From: Ascidiimonas sp046199005
GTDB lineage: Bacteria; Bacteroidota; Bacteroidia; Flavobacteriales; Flavobacteriaceae
Length of the DNA stretch: 64,000 nt
Reading direction: 5' to 3'
NCBI GenBank assembly: GCA_046199005.1
Contig: CP176050.1
Coordinates: 4,154,001 to 4,218,000 of the forward strand
Part shown: piece after piece, positions 17,625-26,286 of the stretch
Layout of the letters: each line of letters begins with the position of its first letter
Position numbering within the stretch: position 1 is the stretch's first letter
Notes under the pieces: generated by a model
The model's database searches: none
Told to the model about the DNA's origin: nothing
The model's input: only the letters and a program-made list of their open reading frames with translations
Program-made: the position numbers and the translations under genes

Positions 17625-17919
17625 TTTTATTTGAAAAAGCTAATTAAACTAATTTCTCAAATTAATGAAAAAGGATTGCTTCATTTCATGCTAATTTTAT
17701 TTATACTAATTAGGAGCTTATATGATTAGCAATGTTACAGTTAAAAATTAAAAAAGTGATTTTTCTTATCTTTAAAAATCTATTATAGATGGAATTGCAT
17801 AATAGCTGAATTAGAAGTAAGGAAAGCGTTTTGTGCTTTTTTCATATGCAACCTACAGCAATTGCACGCTATTTAACTATTACCTACTGATCTAGGTTTC
17901 CAGTAATGGCTAAATTAAG

Positions 17920-18927
17920 ATGAAATACTTTTCAATAAATCTGTATCGTAAAATGCTCGACTGCGCGATCGCAGAAGGTCTGTCGCGAGACCTTCTCGAA
18001 AATTTAACGACTCCTTTAAGTGCTATCGATCACTTAGAAGTGATTGCTGCCGAAGAGTTTTTAGCGTTGCACGAACTCCTCGATCAAGAACTCGGATCAG
18101 GATTTGGTGTGCGGGTGGGTCAACAAATGAAGATAGAAGATTATGGTGTTTTAGGGCTTTCCTGGCGCACGTGTTCCAGCGTCGGTGAGATTTTTGAGAG
18201 AAGTGACCGCTACTTTAAATTACTCTCAAACACGTTTGTGTGGCAAATAATAGAAGATGGAAAAGTTTCCCATGTGCATCTCAATCGAGAAGCACACCGA
18301 AGAGGAATGGAGTTATCTACCGAGGCTAGTTTGTCTGCAACTGTTGTGGTGCTTCAGGCAATGACAGAGAAAGATATTAACCCTGTTCAGGTCACTTTTA
18401 AACACGATGCTCAACAAGATTTGTCAAGTTTTGAGAATGCTTTTAAATGTCCGATACATTTCAATCAGCAGGCATATTCTATTTCCTATTTAACTTCAGA
18501 CTTAAAATTACGAACCGCGAAAGCAGATCGGAGTATCAACAATTACTTATTGAACCAAGTAGACGAGAAAACCAAAGGGATTAAAATTCCAGGTAACAAA
18601 CTTGTTCGGGATGTAGAAGCCTTAATTAAGGATGGACTTCCTACTGGTATTCCACCAATACAACATATTAGTAGCCTGCTTGCCATGAGCAACAGAACCC
18701 TTACCCGACGGCTAAATGAAGCGGGCGTTACCTATCGCGATCTTGTAAAAAAAACACAGGAGAGTCTCGCCCGAGAGCTATTAAAGGATCATCGCAGCAG
18801 CATAGGTGAAATAGCATTCTTAACTGGTTTCTCAGAACAAAGTGCTTTTAACAGAGCCTTTAAAAAATGGACAAACCAAACTCCTTTGGAATACAGAAGA
18901 AAGGGTAAAACCTCTGGTTTGGCGTAA
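17920..18927 (+). CDS. AraC-family regulator (OruR-like sensor domain)
   Basis: 335 residues. The N-terminal two thirds match the 'arabinose-binding' type sensor of OruR/ToxT-like AraC proteins (EEFLALHELLDQELGSGFGV, YGVLGLSWRTCSSVGEIFER). The C-terminal about 100 residues are two AraC helix-turn-helix motifs, the first around SSLLAMSNRTLTRRLNEAGV and the second IGEIAFLTGFSEQSAFNRAF followed by KKWTNQTPLEYR. It probably controls the DUF1772 and NmrA genes that follow, a co-location I know from other Bacteroidota. About 295 bp upstream contains no gene and no clear site. The effector is unknown. Confidence 0.88.
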   Translation: MKYFSINLYRKMLDCAIAEGLSRDLLENLTTPLSAIDHLEVIAAEEFLALHELLDQELGSGFGVRVGQQMKIEDYGVLGLSWRTCSSVGEIFERSDRYFKLLSNTFVWQIIEDGKVSHVHLNREAHRRGMELSTEASLSATVVVLQAMTEKDINPVQVTFKHDAQQDLSSFENAFKCPIHFNQQAYSISYLTSDLKLRTAKADRSINNYLLNQVDEKTKGIKIPGNKLVRDVEALIKDGLPTGIPPIQHISSLLAMSNRTLTRRLNEAGVTYRDLVKKTQESLARELLKDHRSSIGEIAFLTGFSEQSAFNRAFKKWTNQTPLEYRRKGKTSGLA

Positions 18928-19100
18928 AATGTCAAATCATTGGCCATTTAGGTCAAAAGATTCTTCTCTCTTCGAAAGATCTTTGTACTGTAAATAATTT
19001 TTACTAGATAAGAACTCATTCGTTTTAATGGATCACAAAGTGTGCAAACCCACTTTACCGTTAAATATCAGAAGTTATTTCAATCAAAAAGACAAGAATT

Positions 19101-19604
19101 ATGGAAATCAAATTTAAGCTCGTAGTATTAGTACTTGGTGTTTTTTTTACCGGGCTCACAGCCGGACTTTGTTTTACCTGGTCTAATGCTGTAACACCGG
19201 GTATCGGACGTTTGAACGATTTTGGTTTTCTAAGTGCCTTTCAGGAAATGAACCGGGCGATCATTAACCCAAGTTTTATCCTTGTATTTTTTGGTCCACT
19301 TATGTTACTTTTTCTAAACGCCTACTTGCACCGAAATAATACCTTGAGTTTTTGGCTGTTTCTAATCGCCGCACTACTTTTTTTTTTAGGCGTGATATTA
19401 GTTACCCTTTTTGGAAACGTGCCGCTTAACGAGATGCTGAATAAAACCAATCTTGAAAAACTCACACAGCTTGAGTTAAAAGAACTCCGTAATACATTTG
19501 AAAAACCTTGGAATTCCTGGCACACAATTAGAACGATCACCTCATTTTTAGCATTTATACTTTTAGTTACAGGGATGATCTTCAACAAAGCAACTATGGT
19601 ATAA
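19101..19604 (+). CDS. DUF1772-family membrane protein
   Basis: 167 residues with four predicted transmembrane helices. The N-terminus GLTAGLCFTWSNAVTPGIGR, then FLSAFQEMNRAIINPSF, and the ending WNSWHTIRTITSFLAF are hallmarks of the DUF1772 (anthrone oxygenase-like) family, with conserved Asn, Trp and His residues. Some fungal members oxidise anthrones in polyketide synthesis. For bacterial members the reaction is not known, so no enzyme is assigned. It is separated by 17 bp from the NmrA-like gene and likely shares its mRNA, with control by the AraC gene upstream. Confidence 0.85.
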   Translation: MEIKFKLVVLVLGVFFTGLTAGLCFTWSNAVTPGIGRLNDFGFLSAFQEMNRAIINPSFILVFFGPLMLLFLNAYLHRNNTLSFWLFLIAALLFFLGVILVTLFGNVPLNEMLNKTNLEKLTQLELKELRNTFEKPWNSWHTIRTITSFLAFILLVTGMIFNKATMV

Positions 19605-19621
19605 TCTTTAAAATTAAAATC

Positions 19622-20467
19622 ATGAAATCAGAGAACATTTTAGTCATTGGCGGAACCGGTAAAACGGGTCGCCGGGTAGTCAAAAAATTGAATCAAATAG
19701 GTTATAATGTAAGAGCTGTGGGCCGTAATTCGACTCCTGGTTTTGACTGGGAAAACCCGCAAACCTATGATGCCGTTTTAAAGGATATAGATCGTGCTTA
19801 TATAGTATATTATCCCGATCTGGCTGTGCCTGGTTCAAGAGAAGCTATCAGCCTACTTACTAAAAAAGCATTAAAAGCAGGAGTAGATAAATTAGTATTG
19901 CTTTCTGGAAAAGGAGAACGTGAAGCTGAGGCTTGCGAAGACATCGTCGCACACTCTGGATTAAACTATACTTTGGTAAGAGCCTCTTGGTTTAATCAAA
20001 ATTTTAGCGAAGGAGCCTTTTTAGATTTTGTACAAAATGGCGCAGTGGCACTGCCAATGGCCGAAGCGAAGATTCCTTTTGTAGATGCAGATGATATTGC
20101 CGAAGTAGTCACTAAAGTTTTAGTCGATGATAGCTATAATGGAAAGACGATTACGGTTACCGGTCCAGAAAAAAGAACGTTTAAAGAATTAGTGGCCATC
20201 ATGTCAAAAGCGTCAGGTCGGAAAATTCAATATATCCCTATTTCGATAGATACATTTAAAGATGAGATGCGAAATGCCGGACTTTCTGATTCTTATGTCT
20301 GGCTATTTGGCTACCTTTTTGAAGAAGTACTAGGAAATCCGGACAATCAGGAAATTTCTAAAGATATTGAACAGGTCTTAGGCAGGAAAGCGATTGATTT
20401 TGAAACTTATGCAAAGAGAACTGCGCAAACAGGCGTTTGGAGTCAAAACATTTCACAACAGGTATAA
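19622..20467 (+). CDS. NmrA-like NAD(P)-binding protein
   Basis: 281 residues. A Rossmann fold opens the protein (NILVIGGTGKTGRRVVKKL, GxxGxxG at residues about 10-15). The sequence then follows the atypical short-chain dehydrogenase family NmrA/festuclavine dehydrogenase: LVLLSGKGEREAE, LVRASWFNQNFSEG and PFVDADDIAEVVTKVL. The usual Tyr-xxx-Lys catalytic pair is not evident, as is common in this group. It may act as a redox sensor or reduce quinones or double bonds. It is the last gene of the AraC/DUF1772/NmrA cluster and is followed by a strong terminator. Confidence 0.87.
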   Translation: MKSENILVIGGTGKTGRRVVKKLNQIGYNVRAVGRNSTPGFDWENPQTYDAVLKDIDRAYIVYYPDLAVPGSREAISLLTKKALKAGVDKLVLLSGKGEREAEACEDIVAHSGLNYTLVRASWFNQNFSEGAFLDFVQNGAVALPMAEAKIPFVDADDIAEVVTKVLVDDSYNGKTITVTGPEKRTFKELVAIMSKASGRKIQYIPISIDTFKDEMRNAGLSDSYVWLFGYLFEEVLGNPDNQEISKDIEQVLGRKAIDFETYAKRTAQTGVWSQNISQQV

Positions 20468-20476
20468 ATAATTTAT

Positions 20477-20506
20477 CCCTTTACAATGGTCTAGTGTTGT
20501 AAAGGG
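20477..20506 (+). terminator. Intrinsic terminator after the NmrA-like gene
   Basis: Perfect 10-bp stem CCCTTTACAA (20477-20486) and TTGTAAAGGG (20497-20506) with a 10-nt loop, then GTTTATCGATTTT, beginning 10 bp after the stop codon. Confidence 0.85.
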
Positions 20507-20647
20507 GTTTATCGATTTTAATTTTAGCAAAAAGTCATCTGGCAAACAAAAATCAGCTTCTCTAATTATTTCATGAAGAAATGCTTATTTTAGTTCAAAC
20601 GTACTCGTCGTTTTCAGACGAAATTGCCCAAGACATAACATGAAAAA

Positions 20648-21457
20648 ATGAAAATACTAACGAGAGGCACCTACTATGGAGCGATGCATGCAGAACGGCA
20701 GATGAACGGTGTGCTATTCTCAGAATACGATTATCTTACTGATAAAACTGACTGGCACTACCATGAGAACCCCTATTTTATGTACGTGCTTCAAGGCGAT
20801 CTGTACGATGTAAACAAACAAAATAAAACAACATGCCCATCCGGAAGTTTCCTTCTTCACAATTGGCAGGAACCCCATTTTAACTCCAAGGAATCCACTT
20901 TTGCAAGAGGATTTCATATTGAATTTGAAAAGAATTGGTTTCAGAAAAATAATATCGATCTCCATTTATGGGAAGGAAGCAAGCTTATACAAAATCCCAG
21001 ATTACATCATATACTGGCGAAGCTGTACACAGAATTCAGTTGTGCAGATGCATTTTCAGAAATCTCCTGTGAACTATTATTGGCCGAACTCTGTGAAAAC
21101 ATAGAAAAGGAAAAAATATACGAATTTGAAAAAAGTCCCTTATGGCTATCTACACTTATAGAAATAATTCATTTTGAAAACGAACCGTTTAATCTGAACG
21201 ACCTATCTCAGCAACTGGGAATTCATCCAGGGCATTTATCCAGAGCAATTCCTAAGTACTTCACCACTACTTTAGGGGATTACATTCGTCAGATTAAAGT
21301 AAAGAAGGCTATTGATCTCATGCTTTGCGCTAAAATTTCGCTTTCTGCAATTTCTTATGAATGCGGATTTTCAGATCAAAGTCACTTTACCAGAACGTTT
21401 AAAAGATATATGGGAATGCTACCAAAAGAATTTTACAAAAGATGTCACTCATGTTAA
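20648..21457 (+). CDS. AraC-family regulator with cupin-type sensor
   Basis: 269 residues. The N-terminal half is a small cupin-like sensor (DWHYHENPYFMYVLQGDLYD, then HNWQEPHFNSKEST), with clustered His residues that could bind a metal or small ligand. The C-terminal half carries two AraC helix-turn-helix motifs: NLNDLSQQLGIHPGHLSRAI and LSAISYECGFSDQSHFTRTF, ending MGMLPKEFYKRC. It immediately precedes the serine hydrolase at 21524 (66 bp gap), so that gene is the likely target. Effector unknown. Confidence 0.88.
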   Translation: MKILTRGTYYGAMHAERQMNGVLFSEYDYLTDKTDWHYHENPYFMYVLQGDLYDVNKQNKTTCPSGSFLLHNWQEPHFNSKESTFARGFHIEFEKNWFQKNNIDLHLWEGSKLIQNPRLHHILAKLYTEFSCADAFSEISCELLLAELCENIEKEKIYEFEKSPLWLSTLIEIIHFENEPFNLNDLSQQLGIHPGHLSRAIPKYFTTTLGDYIRQIKVKKAIDLMLCAKISLSAISYECGFSDQSHFTRTFKRYMGMLPKEFYKRCHSC

Positions 21458-21523
21458 TTTCATTCTATTTTGTCACTCATTTACAAAGTAGTTTTACATT
21501 TTAATCAATTCAAAGGATTTTAC

Positions 21524-23242
21524 ATGAGAAATTTAACGATCGTTATTTTTTTAAATATAATTTTCGCCTTTACCGCATGTGCGCAGCGAAATCAACAAAA
21601 CTATCAAGGAGAATGGGTTGGTTTTTTGCCGAACAAAAAAAGTTTCAATTTTCAAATATCCTTGAAGCCGTTAGAAAATAATCAATATCACCTTACGATC
21701 GCTAATGATGAGATTCTTATCGATCAGAATGTCAAGTCTTCCAGTAAAGAACGTATTCTTTTTGACATACAAAATCAGCTATTTTTCAATCTAATGTATG
21801 ACAAGCCTAAAAATGCACTTACCGGATTTATCCGATCGGGTAAACTCATGTACCATGTAACCTTGAAGCAAGGAAAGGCTAAAAAATTTACGGGACCATG
21901 GGATGCCTTTATGGTGGATAAAGGTTTGAAATCCGACGATATTATGTTATACCTTGAAAATAACGAAGATGGTAGTCTGGGGGCTTATCCCTTTTTTGGA
22001 GATCAACGGTTTCGGGGAGCATGGACGGGCAACTTTAAAAGAAACGGAGATACTCTACGATTCAGGGATGGGATGACTGGATTTAATTTCCGTGCTTTAC
22101 TTCTGGATGATAAAATTGAGCTTTCTATTTTGTTGACTGATGTATTGCTTACAAAAACCAGTTTAACGCACACGAAAGATGGTTGGGAATACCACGCAGA
22201 TCCTTTTGATCGGTCTCAGAACACGAATAAACCTGTACTATTGAATGATGGTTGGCCTACGGCGGCTAGTAAGGATGCAGGCATCAAAGAAAATCAATTA
22301 ATACAATTGATAGAAGATGCGAATACAGGTAAATTGGTAAATGTACACAGTGTTCTCATCGCCAGAAAAGACACGCTAGTGTTTGAAAACTATTTTAACG
22401 GATTCAATGCCAATATTCCTCACGACCTGCGATCGGCCTCAAAAAGTATTTCTTCAGCTCTTATAGGGATTGCGATTGAAGATGGTCACATAAAGAGTGT
22501 AGAAGAGTCTTTGTATGATTTTATTCCGGAGGAATATCAATACACCAAGAACGAATTAAAGTCAAAAATCACCATCAAAGATCTGCTAACGATGAGTTCA
22601 GGTTTTGATGTAAATAATCTGGCCTCCGAAAATTATTATCAAGATCCCAACCGGGATAAAAGTTGGCTGCAAACAGTGCTGGAAGCACCCGTAGTGAAAG
22701 AACCAGGCACGTATGCTGATTACGGATCAGCGAATCCGTTTTTGCTGGGCATTTGTTTAGATCAGCGGTTGGAAACACCACTGGAACTTTACATGCATGA
22801 AAAACTTTTTGCTCCGCTGGGCATCACCCATTATATAAATCAAACAGATGATAAAGAAATAACTCCGTATTTTGGAGGAGGAATGTTATTAACACCCAGA
22901 GATTTACTAAAATTTGGACAGCTTTATTTGAATAATGGTAAATGGAGTGGAAAACAAATAATTCCGAAACAATGGGTAGCTGCATCTTTTAAAAAACATG
23001 TACAGTTACAAGATGTAAAAGATAAAAATGAATATGGCTATTTATGGTGGCATGATACTTATCAGATCAACAGAAAAACTGTTAAATCGATTGAAGCAAG
23101 AGGTGCCGGAGGTCAGTTCATATTCATTCTTCCCGAACTGGAATCGGTGGTAGTGATCACATCTGGAAATTTCAGGAATCGTAAAGGCAATCAACCCAGA
23201 GAAATTTTAAAAAAATACATTTTGCCTGCCATGATGGATTAA
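21524..23242 (+). CDS. Exported serine beta-lactamase-like hydrolase with N-terminal beta domain
   Basis: 572 residues from the ATG at 21524. The longer frame from 21470 would put 18 extra residues before the signal, so the inner start is preferred. The signal FAFTACAQ gives a lipoprotein Cys. Residues about 25-215 form a beta-rich region of unknown family. Residues about 250-565 form the hydrolase: SxxK motif RSASKSISSAL, Tyr region ADYGSANPFLLG, and ARGAGGQFIFILP in place of the HxG motif. The missing His in the third motif is usual in esterase-like members. It probably forms a regulator/target pair with the AraC gene upstream. The substrate is unknown. Confidence 0.87.
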   Translation: MRNLTIVIFLNIIFAFTACAQRNQQNYQGEWVGFLPNKKSFNFQISLKPLENNQYHLTIANDEILIDQNVKSSSKERILFDIQNQLFFNLMYDKPKNALTGFIRSGKLMYHVTLKQGKAKKFTGPWDAFMVDKGLKSDDIMLYLENNEDGSLGAYPFFGDQRFRGAWTGNFKRNGDTLRFRDGMTGFNFRALLLDDKIELSILLTDVLLTKTSLTHTKDGWEYHADPFDRSQNTNKPVLLNDGWPTAASKDAGIKENQLIQLIEDANTGKLVNVHSVLIARKDTLVFENYFNGFNANIPHDLRSASKSISSALIGIAIEDGHIKSVEESLYDFIPEEYQYTKNELKSKITIKDLLTMSSGFDVNNLASENYYQDPNRDKSWLQTVLEAPVVKEPGTYADYGSANPFLLGICLDQRLETPLELYMHEKLFAPLGITHYINQTDDKEITPYFGGGMLLTPRDLLKFGQLYLNNGKWSGKQIIPKQWVAASFKKHVQLQDVKDKNEYGYLWWHDTYQINRKTVKSIEARGAGGQFIFILPELESVVVITSGNFRNRKGNQPREILKKYILPAMMD

Positions 23243-23435
23243 AAAAGGAAGGAAAGGAACAAAAACCGGAAGAATCCCGAAAAACAAGAAATTCATAGAA
23301 GCAAGACCAAAGATAGATGTAGTGATGAAAGGGGCTTTTAATGGTTAAAAAAGCAACGAAACCAGTTCGTAGCTCACAATTCTAATACTGATAAGTTTTG
23401 TTAAATTACGTAAATGTTAGTGGTAGATTTATTAA

Positions 23436-23457
23436 TTAATTGTAATATTGCAATAAA
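23436..23457 (+). promoter_or_regulatory. Probable ArsR operator O1
   Basis: The core ATTGTAATATTGCAAT (23439-23454) is a near-perfect palindrome (7 of 8 paired positions) ending 18 bp before arsR. The 22-bp block around it matches a second block at 23820-23841 at 18 of 22 positions, including the flanking TTAAT and CAATAAA. Confidence 0.65.
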
Positions 23458-23472
23458 TTAATAAAAAGAACT

Positions 23473-23805
23473 ATGGGGTTAGCCAAAACCGAAATGTTTA
23501 CCGATCAACAAAACGAAATTGCGCTTTTTGCAAAAGTTTTTGGGCATCCTGCAAGGGTATCTATTTTGCAACACCTTTTCAAGATCAATTCTTGTGTATG
23601 CGGAGATCTGGTAAATGAAATAGGACTAGCACAACCTACGATCTCTCAACACCTTAAAGAACTTAAACATTTAGGTCTCATAAAAGGCAATGTTGAGGGC
23701 ACAAGTGTTTGCTATTGTATCCACAAGGAAAACTGGGCGGCTATGAAAAAATTGATGTCTGAATTTCTCAATCAAGACCTTTCAGAAAATCTGGATTGCT
23801 GCTAA
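23473..23805 (+). CDS. arsR: ArsR-family arsenite-responsive repressor
   Basis: 110 residues with the winged-helix ArsR fold: HPARVSILQHLF, recognition region GLAQPTISQHLKELKHLGLI and wing VEGTSVCYCI. Cys41 and Cys43 (SCVCGDLV) sit at the start of the DNA-binding helix, as in the As(III)-sensing Cys-Val-Cys motif of classical ArsR. Further Cys pairs occur at 80/82 and at the C-terminal end (LDCC). Known mechanism: the apo dimer represses its own operon and trivalent arsenic releases it. It leads an operon with DUF6428, arsC and acr3 and has matching operator-like sites before and after it, so autoregulation is likely. Confidence 0.93.
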   Translation: MGLAKTEMFTDQQNEIALFAKVFGHPARVSILQHLFKINSCVCGDLVNEIGLAQPTISQHLKELKHLGLIKGNVEGTSVCYCIHKENWAAMKKLMSEFLNQDLSENLDCC

Positions 23806-23819
23806 AAAATTTACATTTA

Positions 23820-23841
23820 TTAATCGTATAATCGCAATAAA
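23820..23841 (+). promoter_or_regulatory. Probable ArsR operator O2
   Basis: A 22-bp block sharing 18 positions with O1 (TTAAT, GTA, GCAATAAA conserved). It lies in the 39-bp gap between arsR and the DUF6428 gene, ending 3 bp before its ATG. A bound repressor here could block an internal promoter or transcript elongation. Confidence 0.55.
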
Positions 23842-23844
23842 CAA

Positions 23845-24312
23845 ATGAAACTATCAGAGGTCAAATCAGTATTAGAACCCTTAGAAAAAATCAGCTTTCA
23901 ATTACCCGACGGTACATCTGTACCCGGTCACTTTCATGTGACCGAGGTAGGGAAAATCACTAAGCATTTCATAGATTGCGGAGGCACCGTAAGAAATGAA
24001 GAAGTGGTGAACTTTCAACTTTGGAATGCAAACGACTATGATCACAGATTGCATCCGGAGAAATTATTAGATATTATTAAACTCTCTGAAAAGGTATTGG
24101 AAATTGAAGATCTCGAAATCGAGGTAGAATATCAGGCAGAAACCATTGGTAAATTCGGACTCGATTTTGACGGGAAGAATTTCCTGCTCACCACCAAACA
24201 TACCGACTGTCTGGCAACGGAGGGCTGCGGAATTCCAACTGAAAAACAACGGGTAAGATTGTCTGATCTACAAAATCAGCCTTGTTGCACGCCGGAAGGG
24301 AATTGTTGTTAA
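23845..24312 (+). CDS. DUF6428-family protein of the arsenic operon
   Basis: 155 residues, soluble. It starts MKLSEVKSVLEPLEKISFQL and carries HFHVTEVGKITKHFIDCGG and FQLWNANDYDHRLHPEKL, which I recognise as DUF6428, found beside arsR in Bacteroidota. The C-terminus is rich in Cys: HTDCLATEGCGIP, then QPCCTPEGNCC. These seven Cys suggest binding of a soft metal or metalloid, which is inference. The gene lies between arsR and arsC, so a role as arsenic chaperone or sensor partner is possible. No enzyme motif is visible. Confidence 0.85.
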   Translation: MKLSEVKSVLEPLEKISFQLPDGTSVPGHFHVTEVGKITKHFIDCGGTVRNEEVVNFQLWNANDYDHRLHPEKLLDIIKLSEKVLEIEDLEIEVEYQAETIGKFGLDFDGKNFLLTTKHTDCLATEGCGIPTEKQRVRLSDLQNQPCCTPEGNCC

Positions 24313-24332
24313 CAAAAGATCGTACATAAGAA

Positions 24333-24965
24333 ATGAGTATCTCAAAATCAGTATTGCTTCCGGAATTAGAAAAATATATTGAAAAATTAAATCCGCTAAC
24401 CATTTCAAAAGAGCGAAAAACTTTATTACAACCGCTAATAGACTACATCGATACAAAGATTTCTACAGACCAAGAGATCCGTATCAATTTTATTTGTACG
24501 CACAATTCGCGAAGAAGTCATTTATCGCAGGTATGGGCACAAACCATGGCTCACCATTTTGGTATAAAACAGGTATTTTGTTATTCTGGGGGTACCGAGG
24601 CTACAGCACTTTTTCCGATGGTTGCAGAGACTTTGAAGAATAGCGGATTCTCAGTTCAACTACTTTCGCAAAACCAAAATCCGGTATATAGCATTAAATA
24701 CGCCGCAAATGAACATCCGATCATCGGGTTTTCTAAAAAATTCGATGATCTTTTCAATCCGCAATCTCAATTTGCTGCTGTTCTTACCTGCTCCCAGGCA
24801 GACGAAGGTTGTCCGTTTATTGCCGGGGCGGAAGAGCGTATCCCGGTTACATTCGAAGACCCCAAAGCCTTTGATCATTCGCCACAACAAGCCGCTAAAT
24901 ACATGGAAAGAAGTGTACAGATCGCCACTGAATTGTATTATGTTTTCTCTCAAATAAATTCATAA
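24333..24965 (+). CDS. arsC: Arsenate reductase, low-molecular-weight phosphatase type
   Basis: 210 residues. A 45-residue helical N-terminal extension is followed by the phosphatase-like P-loop FICTHNSRRSHLSQ (Cys55, Arg60/61), as in thioredoxin-type arsenate reductases of Bacteroidota. Later features are YSGGTEATALFPM and the LTCSQADEGCPFIAGAEERI segment, whose two Cys are candidates for the second and third redox residues. Reaction: arsenate to arsenite with electrons from thioredoxin or another thiol donor. The gap to DUF6428 is 20 bp, and acr3 follows after 2 bp. Confidence 0.9.
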   Translation: MSISKSVLLPELEKYIEKLNPLTISKERKTLLQPLIDYIDTKISTDQEIRINFICTHNSRRSHLSQVWAQTMAHHFGIKQVFCYSGGTEATALFPMVAETLKNSGFSVQLLSQNQNPVYSIKYAANEHPIIGFSKKFDDLFNPQSQFAAVLTCSQADEGCPFIAGAEERIPVTFEDPKAFDHSPQQAAKYMERSVQIATELYYVFSQINS

Positions 24966-24967
24966 GA

Positions 24968-26029
24968 ATGGCGACTAAAAAATTAAGTTTTCTAGATAGA
25001 AACCTTACGTTGTGGATTTTTACTGCGATGTTGCTGGGCGTAGGTATCGGGTATTTTTTTCCAAAATTTCCAGACCTTATTAACTCGTTTAGTAGCGGAA
25101 CCACTAACATACCCATCGCCATAGGTTTGATATTGATGATGTATCCTCCTTTGGCAAAAGTAAATTATGCTTTGCTCCCTAAAGTTTTCAGCAACCTGAA
25201 GATCCTTTCGGTTTCGCTTGTCCTGAATTGGATCATTGGTCCCGTTCTGATGTTTATATTGGCCATCACATTCTTACAGGAGTATCCTGAGTATATGGTG
25301 GGTCTTATCTTAATTGGTCTGGCACGCTGTATTGCCATGGTACTGGTATGGAACGACCTTGCCGAAGGAAGCAGTGAATATGGAGCAGGTTTGGTTGCAC
25401 TCAATAGTATCTTTCAAGTATTTGCGTATAGTTTTTATGCGTGGATCTTTATTACCGTGCTCCCACCGTATTTTGGTTTTGAAGGAGCTATCGTAGACAT
25501 CTCGATCAGTACTATTGCAGAAAGTGTTGCGATCTATCTGGGGATTCCTTTTTTGCTAGGTATTTTAAGCAGGTTCATTTTGGTAAAACTAAAAGGCGAG
25601 CAATGGTATACCGAAAAATTCATTCCTACTGTTTCTCCTATCACCTTAATTGCGCTTTTATTCACCATCGTGATCATGTTTTCATTAAAAGGTGAACTGA
25701 TCGTCGAAATACCTATGGATGTTCTGATCATTGCAATACCCCTGTTGATCTATTTTTCACTAATGTTTGTGATCGGATTTTTCTTTAGTAAAGCCACCGG
25801 AGCTACTTATGATAAGACAACCTCTGTCGCCTTTACCGCCGCGGGAAATAATTTTGAATTAGCCATTGCGGTAGCGATCGCCGTTTTCGGACTCAATTCA
25901 GGGCAGGCCTTCGCAGGAGTGATCGGTCCGCTGGTAGAAGTCCCTGCATTGATCTTATTGGTTCGCGTGTCTTTCTGGTTACGGAAAAAATATTATTTGA
26001 ACGCTAGTGCTTTCCGCAAAGAAGTTTGA
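24968..26029 (+). CDS. acr3: ACR3-family arsenite efflux permease
   Basis: 353 residues with ten transmembrane helices. Family signatures are MMYPPLAKVNY, LNWIIGPVLMF, the motif GLARCIAMVLVWNDLAEG with the conserved Cys, and FTAAGNNFELAIAVAIAVFG. Known activity: export of arsenite across the inner membrane by proton-motive force. It is the last gene of the operon, so reduction and export are encoded together. Downstream, 91 bp after the stop, begins the second copy of the dispersed structured repeat. Confidence 0.94.
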   Translation: MATKKLSFLDRNLTLWIFTAMLLGVGIGYFFPKFPDLINSFSSGTTNIPIAIGLILMMYPPLAKVNYALLPKVFSNLKILSVSLVLNWIIGPVLMFILAITFLQEYPEYMVGLILIGLARCIAMVLVWNDLAEGSSEYGAGLVALNSIFQVFAYSFYAWIFITVLPPYFGFEGAIVDISISTIAESVAIYLGIPFLLGILSRFILVKLKGEQWYTEKFIPTVSPITLIALLFTIVIMFSLKGELIVEIPMDVLIIAIPLLIYFSLMFVIGFFFSKATGATYDKTTSVAFTAAGNNFELAIAVAIAVFGLNSGQAFAGVIGPLVEVPALILLVRVSFWLRKKYYLNASAFRKEV

Positions 26030-26120
26030 GTTTCTCCGTTAAAAGTACATTCAAATACCAACTAAAAAAAGGTATTTAGAACTTCACAGATACAGTATAT
26101 ACAAGCTAAAAACCGTTGCA

Positions 26121-26224
26121 AAGTAAACTACCTCAGGGCAAGCCCATGAGGCACTTGTTTGAAACTAATGTTTAATTTCGAGGCAAGCCTCTGGGTATTA
26201 GACCCTTTGGCGGTGCCACTAAAA
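26121..26224 (+). repeat. Dispersed structured repeat, copy B
   Basis: The best-folded copy. CCTCAGGGC (26131-26139), AA, GCCC (26142-26145), A, TGAGG (26147-26151) forms a nine-pair hairpin. GAGGCAAGCCTC forms a second and GGGT/ACCC a third. It lies between acr3 and the S41 peptidase, 62 bp before the latter's ATG. Confidence 0.88.
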
Positions 26225-26286
26225 GGTATAAACTATTGCTATCTTCGTATTTTACAAGCTGATACTAATCATCTATAGGACACCAT

